DNA from: Angiostrongylus vasorum
Lineage: Eukaryota > Nematoda > Chromadorea > Rhabditida > Metastrongylidae
NCBI GenBank assembly: GCA_018806985.1
Contig: JADANN010000459.1
Span: forward strand, 434,001 to 498,000
Reading direction: 5' to 3'
DNA: 64,000 nt
Shown here: in pieces, positions 11,234-23,900 of the stretch
How positions within the stretch are numbered: the first letter of the stretch is position 1
How the letters are laid out: every line of letters begins with the position of its first letter
Program-made: the position numbers and the translations under genes
Notes under the pieces: model-generated
The model's input: the letters and a program-made list of their open reading frames with translations, nothing else
The model's database searches: none
What the model was told of the DNA's origin: nothing

Positions 11234-12081
11234 TGATGTTTAGTTACGATACCCTTTTTGTGTCAGCTCTTTTTGAAGAATGTTATTAGTTATACCTTGA
11301 CTTAAAAAAAATTATAGCCTTGTAACTCTACTGTTCGCAACAGAAATTGCGTAGTAAATAACTGGAATTGTTGTTCATTGTTCATTCATTCATTGAAAAC
11401 ATTGTTCCGCTATCGCAGAAAGAAAGCGCGACTATGGAGTGGTTCACTATGCTCTATTCCAGTTTCTTTCCGAGGGTTTAGGACTAGTTCATTGCATCAC
11501 TGGTCAGCAGCTGGATATCAACACCGTGTGTTCTGGATTTCTCCCTTCTAACGCTTTCTTAAACGAGCGTGGGCTTATAAAAAATCAATTATACTGGTTC
11601 ATACAAGGGTGATCATTGTTCCGATTTTTGAAGTTTTGGAATAGCGGGTCATCTACGATCATTCCCGCCATCTATTTAATCTCAACAACCGTCTTATTAA
11701 CCTCGAAAGTAATGAAGAGCAAGCGAAAAAGGGGGGTTTGACTTTTTTTATTTCACTACTTGAAACCACCGTGTTCACGAATTTAGCAGTTCCTTTCCAT
11801 TTGCTGTAGCATTTATCGATGGAATGTCCAATTTCCTATGAATTTGACTCAAATGTATCAACGCCGGTAGTCGCCCATTTGAAATGATAAGCTATATGAA
11901 TGCTCAAAGCTTGTTTTACTTTCAGTTTTCTCCGTTAGGAATCTGAAAGTAAACAACACATTGTTTTGTTTCACGAATTCCGAGTTTGTACAGCACAGTT
12001 ATGTCTTTACCACACCTGTTATTTTTAGTTGGGCATAATGGTGCATGAACGCAATCCTTATAATTTAATACGGACACCTTA
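11234..12081. other. No recognised gene
   Basis: The region upstream of the reductase start. It is AT-rich, with no frame that has recognisable protein content and no repeat found elsewhere in the window. It may include the 5' region of the pseudogene. Confidence 0.4.
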
Positions 12082-12215
12082 CACGAGGTTGTTGTAAAAA
12101 TTTTATTCGACTAACGTTACGACGTCTTTGCCTTTCTCTGACTCGGGTCATTGGCTATGAGGAAGTCAAAGAAGTCGAAACGTTAGCCAAATAAAGGTTG
12201 TGTAACAACCTCGTG
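12082..12215. repeat. Foldback with Penelope-terminus-like motif
   Basis: Arms of about 45-50 bp are inverted copies: CACGAGGTTGTTGTAAAAA ... TTCGACTAACGTT on the left, and AACGTTAGCC ... GTAACAACCTCGTG on the right. The right arm contains AGTCGAAACGTTAGCC, similar to the CCGAAACGTCAGC of the Penelope-like termini at 927 and 40081. It may be two terminal repeats in head-to-head arrangement. Confidence 0.6.
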
Positions 12216-12775
12216 TAGGCTGAATAATCCAGAGAAGTATATTGATTATTAACGCTGTGGTTGAGTGAAAGTCGGTTTTAAAAAAATAAAATTACGCTTC
12301 CGATAATTAATTCGGAAGTGGCAATTTCGAAATCACTGGTGAAAATCTGCTTTAGTTGCAATGATGTGTACAATTCAGGTTAGAAATGTTATTCAGAGCA
12401 ATTTTTTGTAGTGGGACATTCGGTAGCTGAACGAGTGGGGTCGTTGATTTCTTAATCACTCGAAAATTTCTGGAGTCCACTTGCGATCCGTAGGGATCAA
12501 TTTTGTCGACACACCATGTAGAAATAAATGAATTTATATTTCATCTATCCTTATTGATCCAAATTGTTATGAAGACCTTTTCTAACCCAAAATACAAGAT
12601 GTTCTCCGACGAGACGTGCAGATTGCTGACTGCTCGAATTATGTCAAAATACTTTGGCTAAATGTGGAAAATTCGTACTTCATATGCTCTTCCATATCGC
12701 ACTATTTCTTGCAGTGCGTTTTCGTTGGCTACTACGATACAGTTCAATTTTTTTTGTGAACCGCCGCTTTACTCT
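12216..12775. other. No recognised gene
   Basis: AT-rich sequence between the foldback and the candidate terminal exon. I see neither a coding frame nor a repeat. Confidence 0.4.
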
Positions 12776-13112
12776 TCACTGAAATGCAAGTGGATTTCCA
12801 GGATCGTCAGTGGATGACTCAGAGCCCTTACCTACACCGCCCACTCCACGCCCTCGGCGAACAAATCTTTTTGGATTGCTAGGTAACGTCTGTAAAGATT
12901 AGTTGTTTCAAATAGCTCTTTTCCAAATTGTTATTGGTAAAATTGATAGTGTTAATTTTTTTTTAGCAAGTAGGGAATCCGTTGATGCATCAAATTTGTA
13001 AGAAGCAGTAAGTAAGAAGTGGACAAGTGAATAATAAGTAGAAAAGTTAGTCAAATACTCACCGTTGTTTGCGTTAAAATGTCGCTTTGACCCCCATGAA
13101 GATGACGTTGCG
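12776..13112 (-). CDS. Two candidate terminal exons of an unrecognised gene
   Basis: Exon 13063-13112 lies between acceptor TTATAAG and a strong donor GTGAGT. Exon 12776-12889 starts after TTTACAG and ends in TGA. Joined in phase they give QRHLHGGQSDILTQT, then TLPSNPKRF, a short Arg/Gly-rich block VRRGRGVGGVG, and the end GNPLAFQ. No domain is recognised. Upstream exons would lie to the right, beyond the RTE fragment and the tRNA array. The opposite strand of 12801-12881 is also open with plausible splice borders, giving a Pro-rich peptide (SEPLPTPPTPRPRR), so strand is not certain. Confidence 0.35.
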
Positions 13113-13259
13113 CTTATAAGGCAGTAAGGGTCTACAATTTGCTTAGCTGTGTTGTGTCATAGGAAAATGAAAGCTCTAGATTAACATGTAGTACTCTGAT
13201 CTCTTCAATAGATACTGCTTTATTTCTCCATACAAAATAAAGGGAAAATGGATATGTCG

Positions 13260-14226
13260 CTCCATCGATTCTTGTTTCAACATGCGATGTATTTCGCTAG
13301 TGAAAAATCGAAGGACGACATTTCCTGAAATGATAAGACCTGATCATCTGGAGAACCTTCCAGCAGCCCACATAAACACTCTGGTTCGACTATTCACACG
13401 TTGCCTCCCAGAATGCAAAGTTCTTATTCAATGGAAAAGCAAGACCGTGTTTGGTTACGTTTATTAATAGTGATCTGCACGACATCGGTAATTATTGTCC
13501 AGTCTTCCAGCTCTCTCCCGTCTATAGAATTTATCCTCAAGTCATTTCAAATAACACTGACAGATTCTTCGTTAGCCGTATAAAAGTTTCACAACCAAAA
13601 TATCATTATTCTACAACGATATGAACATAAAGGTCAAAAGAGAGTTAGGCAAGGCGACAAGGCGGTACCATCTTGGCAAAACTGTTTACCGCCACCCTCT
13701 AGAACATTACGCGAACACTAGGATGGGACAACATGAAAGTGAAAATCGATAGTCGGAAATTACCCCACCTTCGCTTTGTTGATGATATCGTTCTTATAAC
13801 ACCAAACATTAGTCAAGCGGAACGTATGCTTGCCGACTTCGATAAAGCCTGTGGAAAGATTGGTCTTCGACTGAATCTCACAAAAAACGATGTTCATGAG
13901 GAACGAATTGGTTTCCTATGCCCCATTCACGCCCAACGAAACGAATATCTCCGAGGAGTGCTCCAGTTACGTTTATATGGGTCGGGAAAACAACACGATT
14001 AGGGAATTAGCTCCAGACCAGAGCAGGAGAAAGCGAGCGGCTTGGGGAGTTTTCAAGAGCATCGAAGATGTAGTGAAGAGGACAAAGAACATCCGAGTCC
14101 GCGCCCACGTTTTCGACTCTATGACCCTCCCTTCCTTAACGAATGCATCAGAAATCTGGTTGCCGGGAAAGCAGCATGAAAGGTCACTGCATTATTGAAC
14201 GCGCGCGAAAGGACAATGTTAGGAGT
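13260..14226 (+). mobile_element. RTE-type LINE, 3' part of ORF (degenerate)
   Basis: Across shifting frames the plus strand encodes consecutive RTE landmarks. They are IRPDHLENLPAAHINTLVRL, DIGNYCPVFQLSPV, the catalytic box HLRFVDDIVLITPN, SQAERMLADFD, IGLRLNLTK, the degenerate SSYVYMGRE, and RRKRAAWGVFKSIEDVVK. The endonuclease and N-terminal RT are missing. The element ends abruptly inside the post-RT domain at about 14226 (coding for TMLGV), where the tandem tRNA array begins without any 3' tail. That position is therefore a breakpoint. Confidence 0.85.
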
Positions 14227-17200
14227 GAGCAACTAGCGTTTATTGTTCGTTATGATGAACGATACAAAGGGAAGACAGGTCCTGGCCGGGATCGAACCGG
14301 GGAGCTTCTCCGTGTGAAGCGGACGTGGTAGCCACCACAGCAAAGGACCCTAGTTGTCGCAACTGTTGGAGGGAAACACAACAAAATCCCTGTAGGCATT
14401 TATCTGATTTCCTCTTGGAAACGCGGGCAATTTTTGATCAAATAGCGCTTGTCGTACTCGTTATGATGAACGATACAAAGGGAAGACAGGCCCTGGCCGG
14501 GATCGAACCGGCGACCTTCTGCGTGTGAAGCAGATGTGATAACCAATACACCACAGAAACCTAGTTGTCACAAGCGTAGGAGGGGAAACACAACGAAATC
14601 CCTGTAGGCATTTATCTGATTTCCTCTTAGGTACGCGGCAATTTTTGAGCAAATAGCGCTTGTCGTACTCGTTATGATGAACGATACAAAGGGAAGACAG
14701 GCCCTGGCCGGGATAGAACCGGCGACCTTCTGCCTGTGAAGCAGACGTGATAACCAATACACCACAGCAACCTAGTTGTCGCAACTGTTGGAGGGAAACA
14801 CAAGAACTTCCCTGTAGGTATATATCTGATTTCCTCTTAGAAACGTTATAATTTACGAGCAACTGGCGTTTATTGTTCGTTATGATGAACGATACAAAGA
14901 GAAGACAGGTCCTGGCCGGTATCGAACCGGGGACCTTCTGCGTGTGAAGCCGACGTGACGACTACTGCACGACAGGGCCCTAGTTGTCGCAACAGTAGGA
15001 GGGGAACACAACGAAATCCCTGTAGGCATCTATCTGATTTCCTCTTGGAAACGCGGCAAACTTTTTGAGCAAATAGTGCTTGTCGTACTCGTTATGATGA
15101 ACGATGGAGAAGGAAGTCAGGTAATGGCCGGGATAGAACCGGCGACCTTCTGCGTGTGAAGCAGACGTGATAACCAATACACCACAGTAACCTAGTTGTC
15201 ACAACCGTAGGAGGGGAACACAACGAAATCCCTGTAGGCATTCATCTGATTTCCTCTTGGAAACGCGGCAATTTTTGAGCAAATAGCGCTTGTCGTACTC
15301 GTTATGATGAACGATGGAGAAGGAAGTCAGGTCCCTGGCCGGGATCGAACCGGCGACCTTCTGCGTGTGAAGCAGACGTGATAACCAATACACCACAGGA
15401 CACCTAGTTGTCACAACCGTAGGAGGGAAACACAACGAAATCCCTGTAGGCATTCATCTGATTTCCTCTTAGAAACGCGGCAATTTTTCGAGCAAATAGC
15501 GCTTTATCGTACTCGTTATGATGAACGATACAGAAGGGAAGACAGGTCCCTGGCCGGGATAGAACCGGCGACCTTCTGCGTGTGAAGCAGACGTGATAAC
15601 CAATACACCACAGTAACCTAGTTGTCACAACCGTAGGAGGGGAACACAACGAAATCCCTGTAGGCATTCATCTGATTTCCTCTTGGAAACGCGGGCAATT
15701 TTTGAGCAAATAGCGCTTGTCGTACTCGTTATGATGAACGATGCAGAAGGGAAGTCAGGTCCCTGGCCGGGATAGAACCGGCGACCTTCTGCGTGTGAAG
15801 CAGACGTGATAACCAATACACCACAGAAACCTAGTTGTCACAACCGTAGGAGGGGAACACAACGAAATCCCTGTAGGCATTCATCTGATTTCCTCTTGGA
15901 AACGCGGCAATTTTTGAGCAAATAGCGCTTGTCGTACTCGTTATGATGAACGATGGAGAAGGAAGTCAGGTCCCTGGCCGGGATAGAACCGGCGACCTTC
16001 TGCGTGTGAAGCAGACGTGATAACCAATACACCACAGTAACCTAGTTGTCACAACCGTAGGAGGGGAACACAACGAAATCCCTGTAGGCATTCATCTGAT
16101 TTCCTCTTGGAAACGCGGGCAATTTTTGAGCAAATAGCGCTTGTCGTACTCGTTATGATGAACGATACAAAGGGAAGACAGGCCCTGGCCGTGATAGAAC
16201 CGGCGACCTTCTGCGTGTGAAGCAGATGTGATAACCAATACACGACAGTAAACCTAGTTGTCACAACCGTAGGAGGGGAACACAACGAAATCCCTGTAGG
16301 CATTTCATCTGATTTCCTCTTGGAAACGCGGCAATTTTTGAGCAAATAGCGCTTGTCGTACTCGTTATGATGAACGATACAAAGATGGAAGACAGGTCCC
16401 TGGCCGGGATAGAACCGGCGACCTTCTGCGTGTGAAGCAGACGTGATAACCAATACACCACAGAAACCTAGTTGTCACAACCGTAGGAGGGGAAACACAA
16501 CGAAAATCCCTGTAGGCATTCATCTGATTTCCTCTTGGAAACGCGGCAATTTTTCGAGCAAATAGCGCTTGTCGTACTCGTTATGATGAAACGATGGAGA
16601 AGGAAGTCAGGTCCCTGGCCGGGCATAGAACCGGCGACCTTCTGCGTGTGAAGCAGACGTGATAACCAATACACCACAGACACCTAGTTGTCACAACCGT
16701 AGGAGGGAAACACAACGAAATCCCTGTAGGTGTAGATCTGATTTCCTCTTAGAAACGTTATAATTTTCGAGCAACTAGCGTTTATTGTTCGTTATGATGA
16801 ACGATACAAAGGGAAGACATGTCCCTGCCCGATATCGAACCGGGGACCTTCTGCGTGTGAAGCAGACGTGATAACCAATACACCACAGTAAACCTAGTTG
16901 TCACAACCGTAGGAGGGGAACACAACGAAATCCCTGTAGGCATTCATCTGATTTCCTCTTGGAAACGCGGCAATTTTTGAGCAAATAGCGCTTGTCGTAC
17001 TCGTTATGATGAACGATACAAAGGGAAGACAGGCCCTGGCCGTGATAGAACCGGCGACCTTCTGCGTGTGAAGCAGACGTGATAACCAATACACGCACAG
17101 GAAACCTAGTTTGTCACAACCGTAGGAGGGGAACACAACGAAATCCCTGTAGGCATTTATCTGATTTCCTCTTGGAAACGCGGCAATTTTTGAGCAAATA

Positions 17201-17877
17201 GTGCTTGTCGTACTCGTTATGATGAACGATGGAGAAGGAAGTCAGGTCCTGGCCGGGATAGAACCGGCGACCTTCTGCGTGTGAAGCAGACGTGATAACC
17301 AATACACCACAGTAACCTAGTTGTCACAACCGTAGGAGGGGAACACAACGAAATCCCTGTAGGCATTCATCTGATTTCCTCTTGGAAACGCGGCAATTTT
17401 TGAGCAAATAGCGCTTGTCGTACTCGTTATGATGAACGATGGAGAAGGAAGTCAGGTCCCTGGCCGGGATCGAACCGGTGACCTTCCGCGTGTGAAGCAG
17501 ACGTCGTAAGCACTGCAGCACAGGACACATAGTTGTCACAACTGTTGGAGGTGAACGCAACGAAATCCCTGTAGGCATTCATCTGATTTCCTCTTGGAAA
17601 CGCGGCAATTTTTGAGCAAATAGCGCTTGTCGTACTCGTTATGATGAACGATGGAGAAGGAAGTCAGGTCCCTGGCCGGGATAGAACCGGCGACCTTCTG
17701 CGTGTGAAGCAGACGTGATAACCAATACACCACAGTAACCTAGTTGTCACAACCGTAGGAGGGGAACACAACGAAATCCCTGTAGGCATTCATCTGATTT
17801 CCTCTTGGAAACGCGGCAATTTTTGAGCAAATAGCGCTTGTCGTACTCGTTATGATGAACGATACAAAGGGAAGACA

Positions 17878-17950
17878 GGCCCCTGGCCGTGATAGAACCG
17901 GCGACCTTCTGCGTGTAAAGCAGATGTGATAACCAATACACCACAGAAAC
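17878..17950 (-). tRNA. tRNA-Val-like copy with anticodon UAC (probable pseudogene)
   Basis: The anticodon loop is TTTACAC, so the anticodon is UAC, still valine. The acceptor GTTTCTG/CAGGGGC pairs throughout with three G-U pairs. The T arm is GCCGG-TTCTATC-ACGGC: the last stem pair is broken and purine 57 is lost. Sister copies with the same UAC anticodon lie about 2103 and 3784 bp further on, near 20018 and 21698, and another is near 24858. Confidence 0.6.
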
Positions 17951-20900
17951 CTAGTTGTCACAACCGTAGGAGGGAAACAACGAAATCCCTGTAGGCATTT
18001 ATCTGATTTCCTCTTGGAAACGCGGCAATTTTTGAGCAAATAGCGCTTGTCGTACTCGTTATGATGAACGATGAAGATGGAAGTCAGGTCCAGGCCGGGA
18101 TAGAACCGGCGACCTTCTGCGTGTGAAGCAGACGTGATAACCAATACACCACAGAAACTTAGTTGTCACAACCGTAGGAGGGGAAACACAACAAAATCCC
18201 TGTAGGCATTCATCTGATTTCCTCTTCGAAACGCGGCAATTTTTCGAGCAAATAGCGCTTGTCGTACTCGTTATGATAAACGATGGAGAAGGAAGTCAGG
18301 TCCTGGCCGGCATAGAACCGGCGACCTTCTGCGTGTGAAGCAGACGTGATAACCAATACACCACAGACACCTAGTTGTCACAACCGTAGGAGGGAAACAC
18401 AACGAAATCCCTGTAGGTGTAGATTTGATTTCCTCTTATAAACGTTATAATTTTCGAGCAACTAGCGTTTATTGTTCGTTATGATGAGCGATACAAAGGG
18501 AAGACATGTCCCTGCCCGATATCGAACCGGGGACCTTCTGCGTGTGAAGCAGACGTGATAACCAATACACCACAGAAACTTAGTTGTCACAACCGTAGGA
18601 CGGAAACAACGAAATCCCTGTAGGCATTTATCTGATTTCCTCTTGGAAACGCGGCAATTTTTGATCAAATAGCGCTTGCCGTACTCGTTATGATGAACGA
18701 TACAAAGGGAAGACAGGCCCTGGCCGTTATCGAACCGGCGACCTTCTGCGTGTGAAGCAGACGGGGGTAGCCACCACAGCAAAGGACCCTAGTTTTCACA
18801 ACCGTAGGAGGGAAACAACGAAATCCCTGTAGGAATTTATCTGATTTCCTCTTGGAAACGCGGCAATTTTTGAGCAAATAGTGCTTGTCGTACTCGTTAT
18901 GATGAACGATGGAGAAGGGAAGTCAGGTAATGGCCGGGATAGAACCGGCGACCTTCTGCGTGTGAAGCAGACGTGATAACCAATACACCACAGTAACCTA
19001 GTTGTCACAACCGTAGGAGGGGAACACAACGAAATCCCTGTAGGCATTCATCTGATTTCCTCTTGGAAACGCGGCAATTTTTTGAGCAAATAGCGCTTGT
19101 CGTACTCGTTATGATGAACGATACAGAGGGAAGTCAGGTCCCTGGCCGGGATCGAACCGGTGACCTTCCGCGTGTGAAGCAGACGTCGTAAGCACTGCAG
19201 CACAGGACACTAGTTGTCACAACTGTTGGAGGTGAACGCAACGAAATCCCTGTAGGCATTCATCTGATTTCCTCTTGGAAACGCGGCAATTTTTGAGCAA
19301 ATAGTGCTTGTCGTACTCGTTATGATGAACGATGGAGAAGGAAGTCAGGTAATGGCCGGGATAGAACCGGCGACCTTCTGCGTGTGAAGCAGACGTGATA
19401 ACCAATACACCACAGTAACCTAGTTGTCACAACCGTAGGAGGGGGAACACAACGAAATCCCTGTAGGCATTCATCTGATTTCCTCTTGGAAACGCGGCAA
19501 TTTTTGAGCAAATAGCGCTTGTCGTACTCGTTATGATGAACGATGGAGAAGGAAGTCAGGTCCCTGGCCGGGATCGAACCGGTGACCTTCCGCGTGTGAA
19601 GCAGACGTCGTAAGCACTGCAGCACAGGACACTAGCTTGTCACAACTGTTGGAGGTGAACGCAACGAAATCCCTGTAGGCATTCATCTGATTTCCTCTTG
19701 GAAACGCGGCAATTTTTGAGCAAATAGCGCTTGTCGTACTCGTTATGATGAACGATGGAGAAGGAAGTCAGGTCCTGGCCGGGATAGAACCGGCGACCTT
19801 CTGCGTGTGAAGCAGACGTGATAACCAATACACCACACTAACCTAGTTGTCACAACCGTAGGAGGGGAACACAACGAAATCCCTGTAGGCATTCATCTGA
19901 TTTCCTCTTGGAAACGCGGCAATTTTTGAGCAAATAGCGCTTGTCGTACTCGTTATGATGAACGATACAAAGGGAAGACAGGCCCTGGCCGTGATAGAAC
20001 CGGCGACCTTCTGCGTGTAAAGCAGATGTGATAACCAATACACCACAGAAACCTAGTTGTCACAACCGTAGGAGGGAAACAACGAAATCCCTGTAGGCAT
20101 TTATCTGATTTCCTCTTGGAAACGCGGCAATTTTTGAGCAAATAGCGCTTGTCGTACTCGTTATGATGAACGATGAAGATGGAAGTCAGGTCCAGGCCGG
20201 GATAGAACCGGCGACCTTCTGCGTGTGAAGCAGACGTGATAACCAATACACCACAGAAACTTAGTTGTCACAACCGTAGGAGGGAAACACAACAAAATCC
20301 CTGTAGGCATTCATCTGATTTCCTCTTCGAAACGCGGCAATTTTCGAGCAAATAGCGCTTGTCGTACTCGTTATGATAAACGATGGAGAAGGAAGTCAGG
20401 GTCCTGGCCGGCATAGAACCGGCGACCTTCTGCGTGTGAAGCAGACGTGATAACCAATACACCACAGACACCTAGTTGTCACAACCGTAGGAGGGAAACA
20501 CAACGAAATCCCTGTAGGTGTAGATTTGATTTCCTCTTATAAACGTTATAATTTTCGAGCAACTAGCGTTTATTGTTCGTTATGATGAGCGATACAAAGG
20601 GAAGACATGTCCTGCCCGATATCGAACCGGGGACCTTCTGCGTGTGAAGCAGACGTGATAACCAATACACCACAGAAACCTAGTTGTCACAACCGTAGGA
20701 GGGGAACACAACGAAATCCCTGTAGGCATTCATCTGATTTCCTCTTGGAAACGCGGCAATTTTTGAGCAAATAGCGCTTGTCGTACTCGTTATGATGAAC
20801 GATACAAAGGGAAGACAGGCCCTGGCCGGGATCGAACCGGCGACCTTCTGCGTGTGAAGCAGACGTGGGTAACCACTACAGCACAGGACACCTAGTTGTC

Positions 20901-23900
20901 ACAACCGTAGGAGGGGAACACAACGAAATCCCTGTAGGCATTCATCTGATTTCCTCTTGGAAACGCGGCAATTTTTGAGCAAATAGTGCTTGTCGTACTC
21001 GTTATGATGAACGATGGAGAAGGAAGTCAGGTAATGGCCGGGATAGAACCGGCGACCTTCTGCGTGTGAAGCAGACGTGATAACCAATACACCACAGTAA
21101 CCTAGTTGTCACAACCGTAGGAGGGGGAACACAACGAAATCCCTGTAGGCATTCATCTGATTTCCTCTTGGAAACGCGGCAATTTTTGAGCAAATAGCGC
21201 TTGTCGTACTCGTTATGATGAACGATGGAGAAGGAAGTCAGGTCCCTGGCCGGGATCGAACCGGTGACCTTCCGCGTGTGAAGCAGACGTCGTAAGCACT
21301 GCAGCACAGGACAATACTTGTCACAACTGTTGGAGGTGAACGCAACGAAATCCCTGTAGGCATTCATCTGATTTCCTCTTGGAAACGCGGCAATTTTTGA
21401 GCAAATAGCGCTTGTCGTACTCGTTATGATGAACGATGGAGAAGGAAGTCAGGTCCTGGCCGGGATAGAACCGGCGACCTTCTGCGTGTGAAGCAGACGT
21501 GATAACCAATACACCACAGTAACCTAGTTGTCACAACCGTAGGAGGGGAACACAACGAAATCCCTGTAGGCATTCATCTGATTTCCTCTTGGAAACGCGG
21601 CAATTTTTGAGCAAATAGCGCTTGTCGTACTCGTTATGATGAACGATACAAAGGGAAGACAGGCCCTGGCCGTGATAGAACCGGCGACCTTCTGCGTGTA
21701 AAGCAGATGTGATAACCAATACACCACAGAAACCTAGTTGTCACAACCGTAGGAGGGAACACAACGAAATCCCTGTAGGCATTTATCTGATTTCCTCTTG
21801 GAAACGCGGCAATTTTTGAGCAAATAGCGCTTGTCGTACTCGTTATGATGAACGATGAAGATGGAAGTCAGGTCCAGGCCGGGATAGAACCGGCGACCTT
21901 CTGCGTGTGAAGCAGACGTGATAACCAATACACCACAGAAACTTAGTTGTCACAACCGTAGGAGGGAAACACAACAAAATCCCTGTAGGCATTCATCTGA
22001 TTTCCTCTTCGAAACGCGGCAATTTTCGAGCAAATAGCGCTTGTCGTACTCGTTATGATAAACGATGGAGAAGGAAGTCAGGTCCTGGCCGGCATAGAAC
22101 CGGCGACCTTCTGCGTGTGAAGCAGACGTGATAACCAATACACCACAGACACCTAGTTGTCACAACCGTAGGAGGGAAACACAACGAAATCCCTGTAGGT
22201 GTAGATTTGATTTCCTCTTATAAACGTTATAATTTTCGAGCAACTAGCGTTTATTGTTCGTTATGATGAGCGATACAAAGGGAAGACATGTCCTGCCCGA
22301 TATCGAACCGGGGACCTTCTGCGTGTGAAGCAGACGTGATAACCAATACACCACAGAAACTTAGTTGTCACAACCGTAGGAGGGGAACACAACGAAATCC
22401 CTGTAGGCATTTATCTGATTTCCTCTTGGAAACGCGGCAATTTTTGATCAAATAGCGCTTGTCGTACTCGTTATGATGAACGATACAAAGGGAAGACAGG
22501 CCCTGGCCGTTATCGAACCGGCGACCTTCTGCGTGTGAAGCAGACGGGGGTAGCCACCACAGCACAGGACCCTAGTTTTCACAACCGTAGGAGGGGAAAC
22601 AACGAAATCCCTGTAGGAATTTATCTGATTTCCTCTTGGAAACGCGGCAATTTTTGAGCAAATAGTGCTTGTCGTACTCGTTATGATGAACGATGGAGAA
22701 GGAAGTCAGGTACTGGCCGGGATAGAACCGGCGACCTTCTGCGTGTGAAGCAGACGTGATAACCAATACACCACAGTAACCTAGTTGTCACAACCGTAGG
22801 AGGGAACACAACGAAATCCCTGTAGGCATTCATCTGATTTCCTCTTGGAAACGCGGCAATTTTTGAGCAAATAGCGCTTGTCGTACTCGTTATGATGAAC
22901 GATGAAGATGGAAGTCAGGTCCAGGCCGGGATAGAACCGGCGACCTTCTGCGTGTGAAGCAGACGTGATAACCAATACACCACAGAAACTTAGTTGTCAC
23001 AACCGTAGGAGGGAAACACAACGAAAATCCCTGTAGGCATTCATCTGATTTCCTCTTCGAAACGCGGCAATTTTTCGAGCAAATAGCGCTTGTCGTACTC
23101 GTTATGATAAACGATGGAGAAGGAAGTCAGGTCCTGGCCGGGATAGAACCGGCGACCTTCTGCGTGTGAAGCAGACGTGATAACCAATACACCACAGAAA
23201 CCTAGTTGTCACAACCGTAGGAGGGAAACACAACGAAATCCCTGTAGGTGTAGATCTGATTTCCTCTTAGAAACGTTATAATTTTCGAGCAACTAGCGTT
23301 TATTGTTCGTTATGATGAACGATACAAAGGGAAGACAGGTCCCTGGCCGGGTATCGAACCGGGGACCTTCTGCGTGTGAAGCAGACGTGATAACCAATAC
23401 ACCACAGAAACTTAGTTGTCACAACCGTAGGAGGGGAAACACAACGAAATCCCTGTAGGCATTTATCTGATTTCCTCTTGGAAACGCGGCAATTTTTGAT
23501 CAAATAGCGCTTGCCGTACTCGTTATGATGAACGATACAAAGGGAAGACAGGCCCTGGCTGTTATCGAACCGGCGACCTTCTGCGTGTGAAGCAGACGGG
23601 GATAGCCACCACAGCAAAGGACCCTAGTTTTCACAACCGTAGGAGGGGAAACAACGAAATCCCTGTAGGAATTTATCTGATTTCCTCTTGGAAACGCGGC
23701 AATTTTTTGAGCAAATAGTGCTTGTCGTACTCGTTATGATGAACGATGGAGAAGGAAGTCAGGTAATGGCCGGGATAGAACCGGCGACCTTCTGCGTGTG
23801 AAGCAGACGTGATAACCAATACACCACAGTAACCTGGTTGTCACAACCGTAGGAGGGGAACACAACGAAATCTCTGTAGGCATTCATCTGATTTCCTCTT

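Noticed and set aside
12801..12881. Plus-strand Pro-rich exon opposite the candidate minus-strand terminal exon
   Set aside because: Splice borders are plausible, but no second plus-strand exon was found, whereas the minus strand gives two exons and a stop in phase. Kept as an alternative only.
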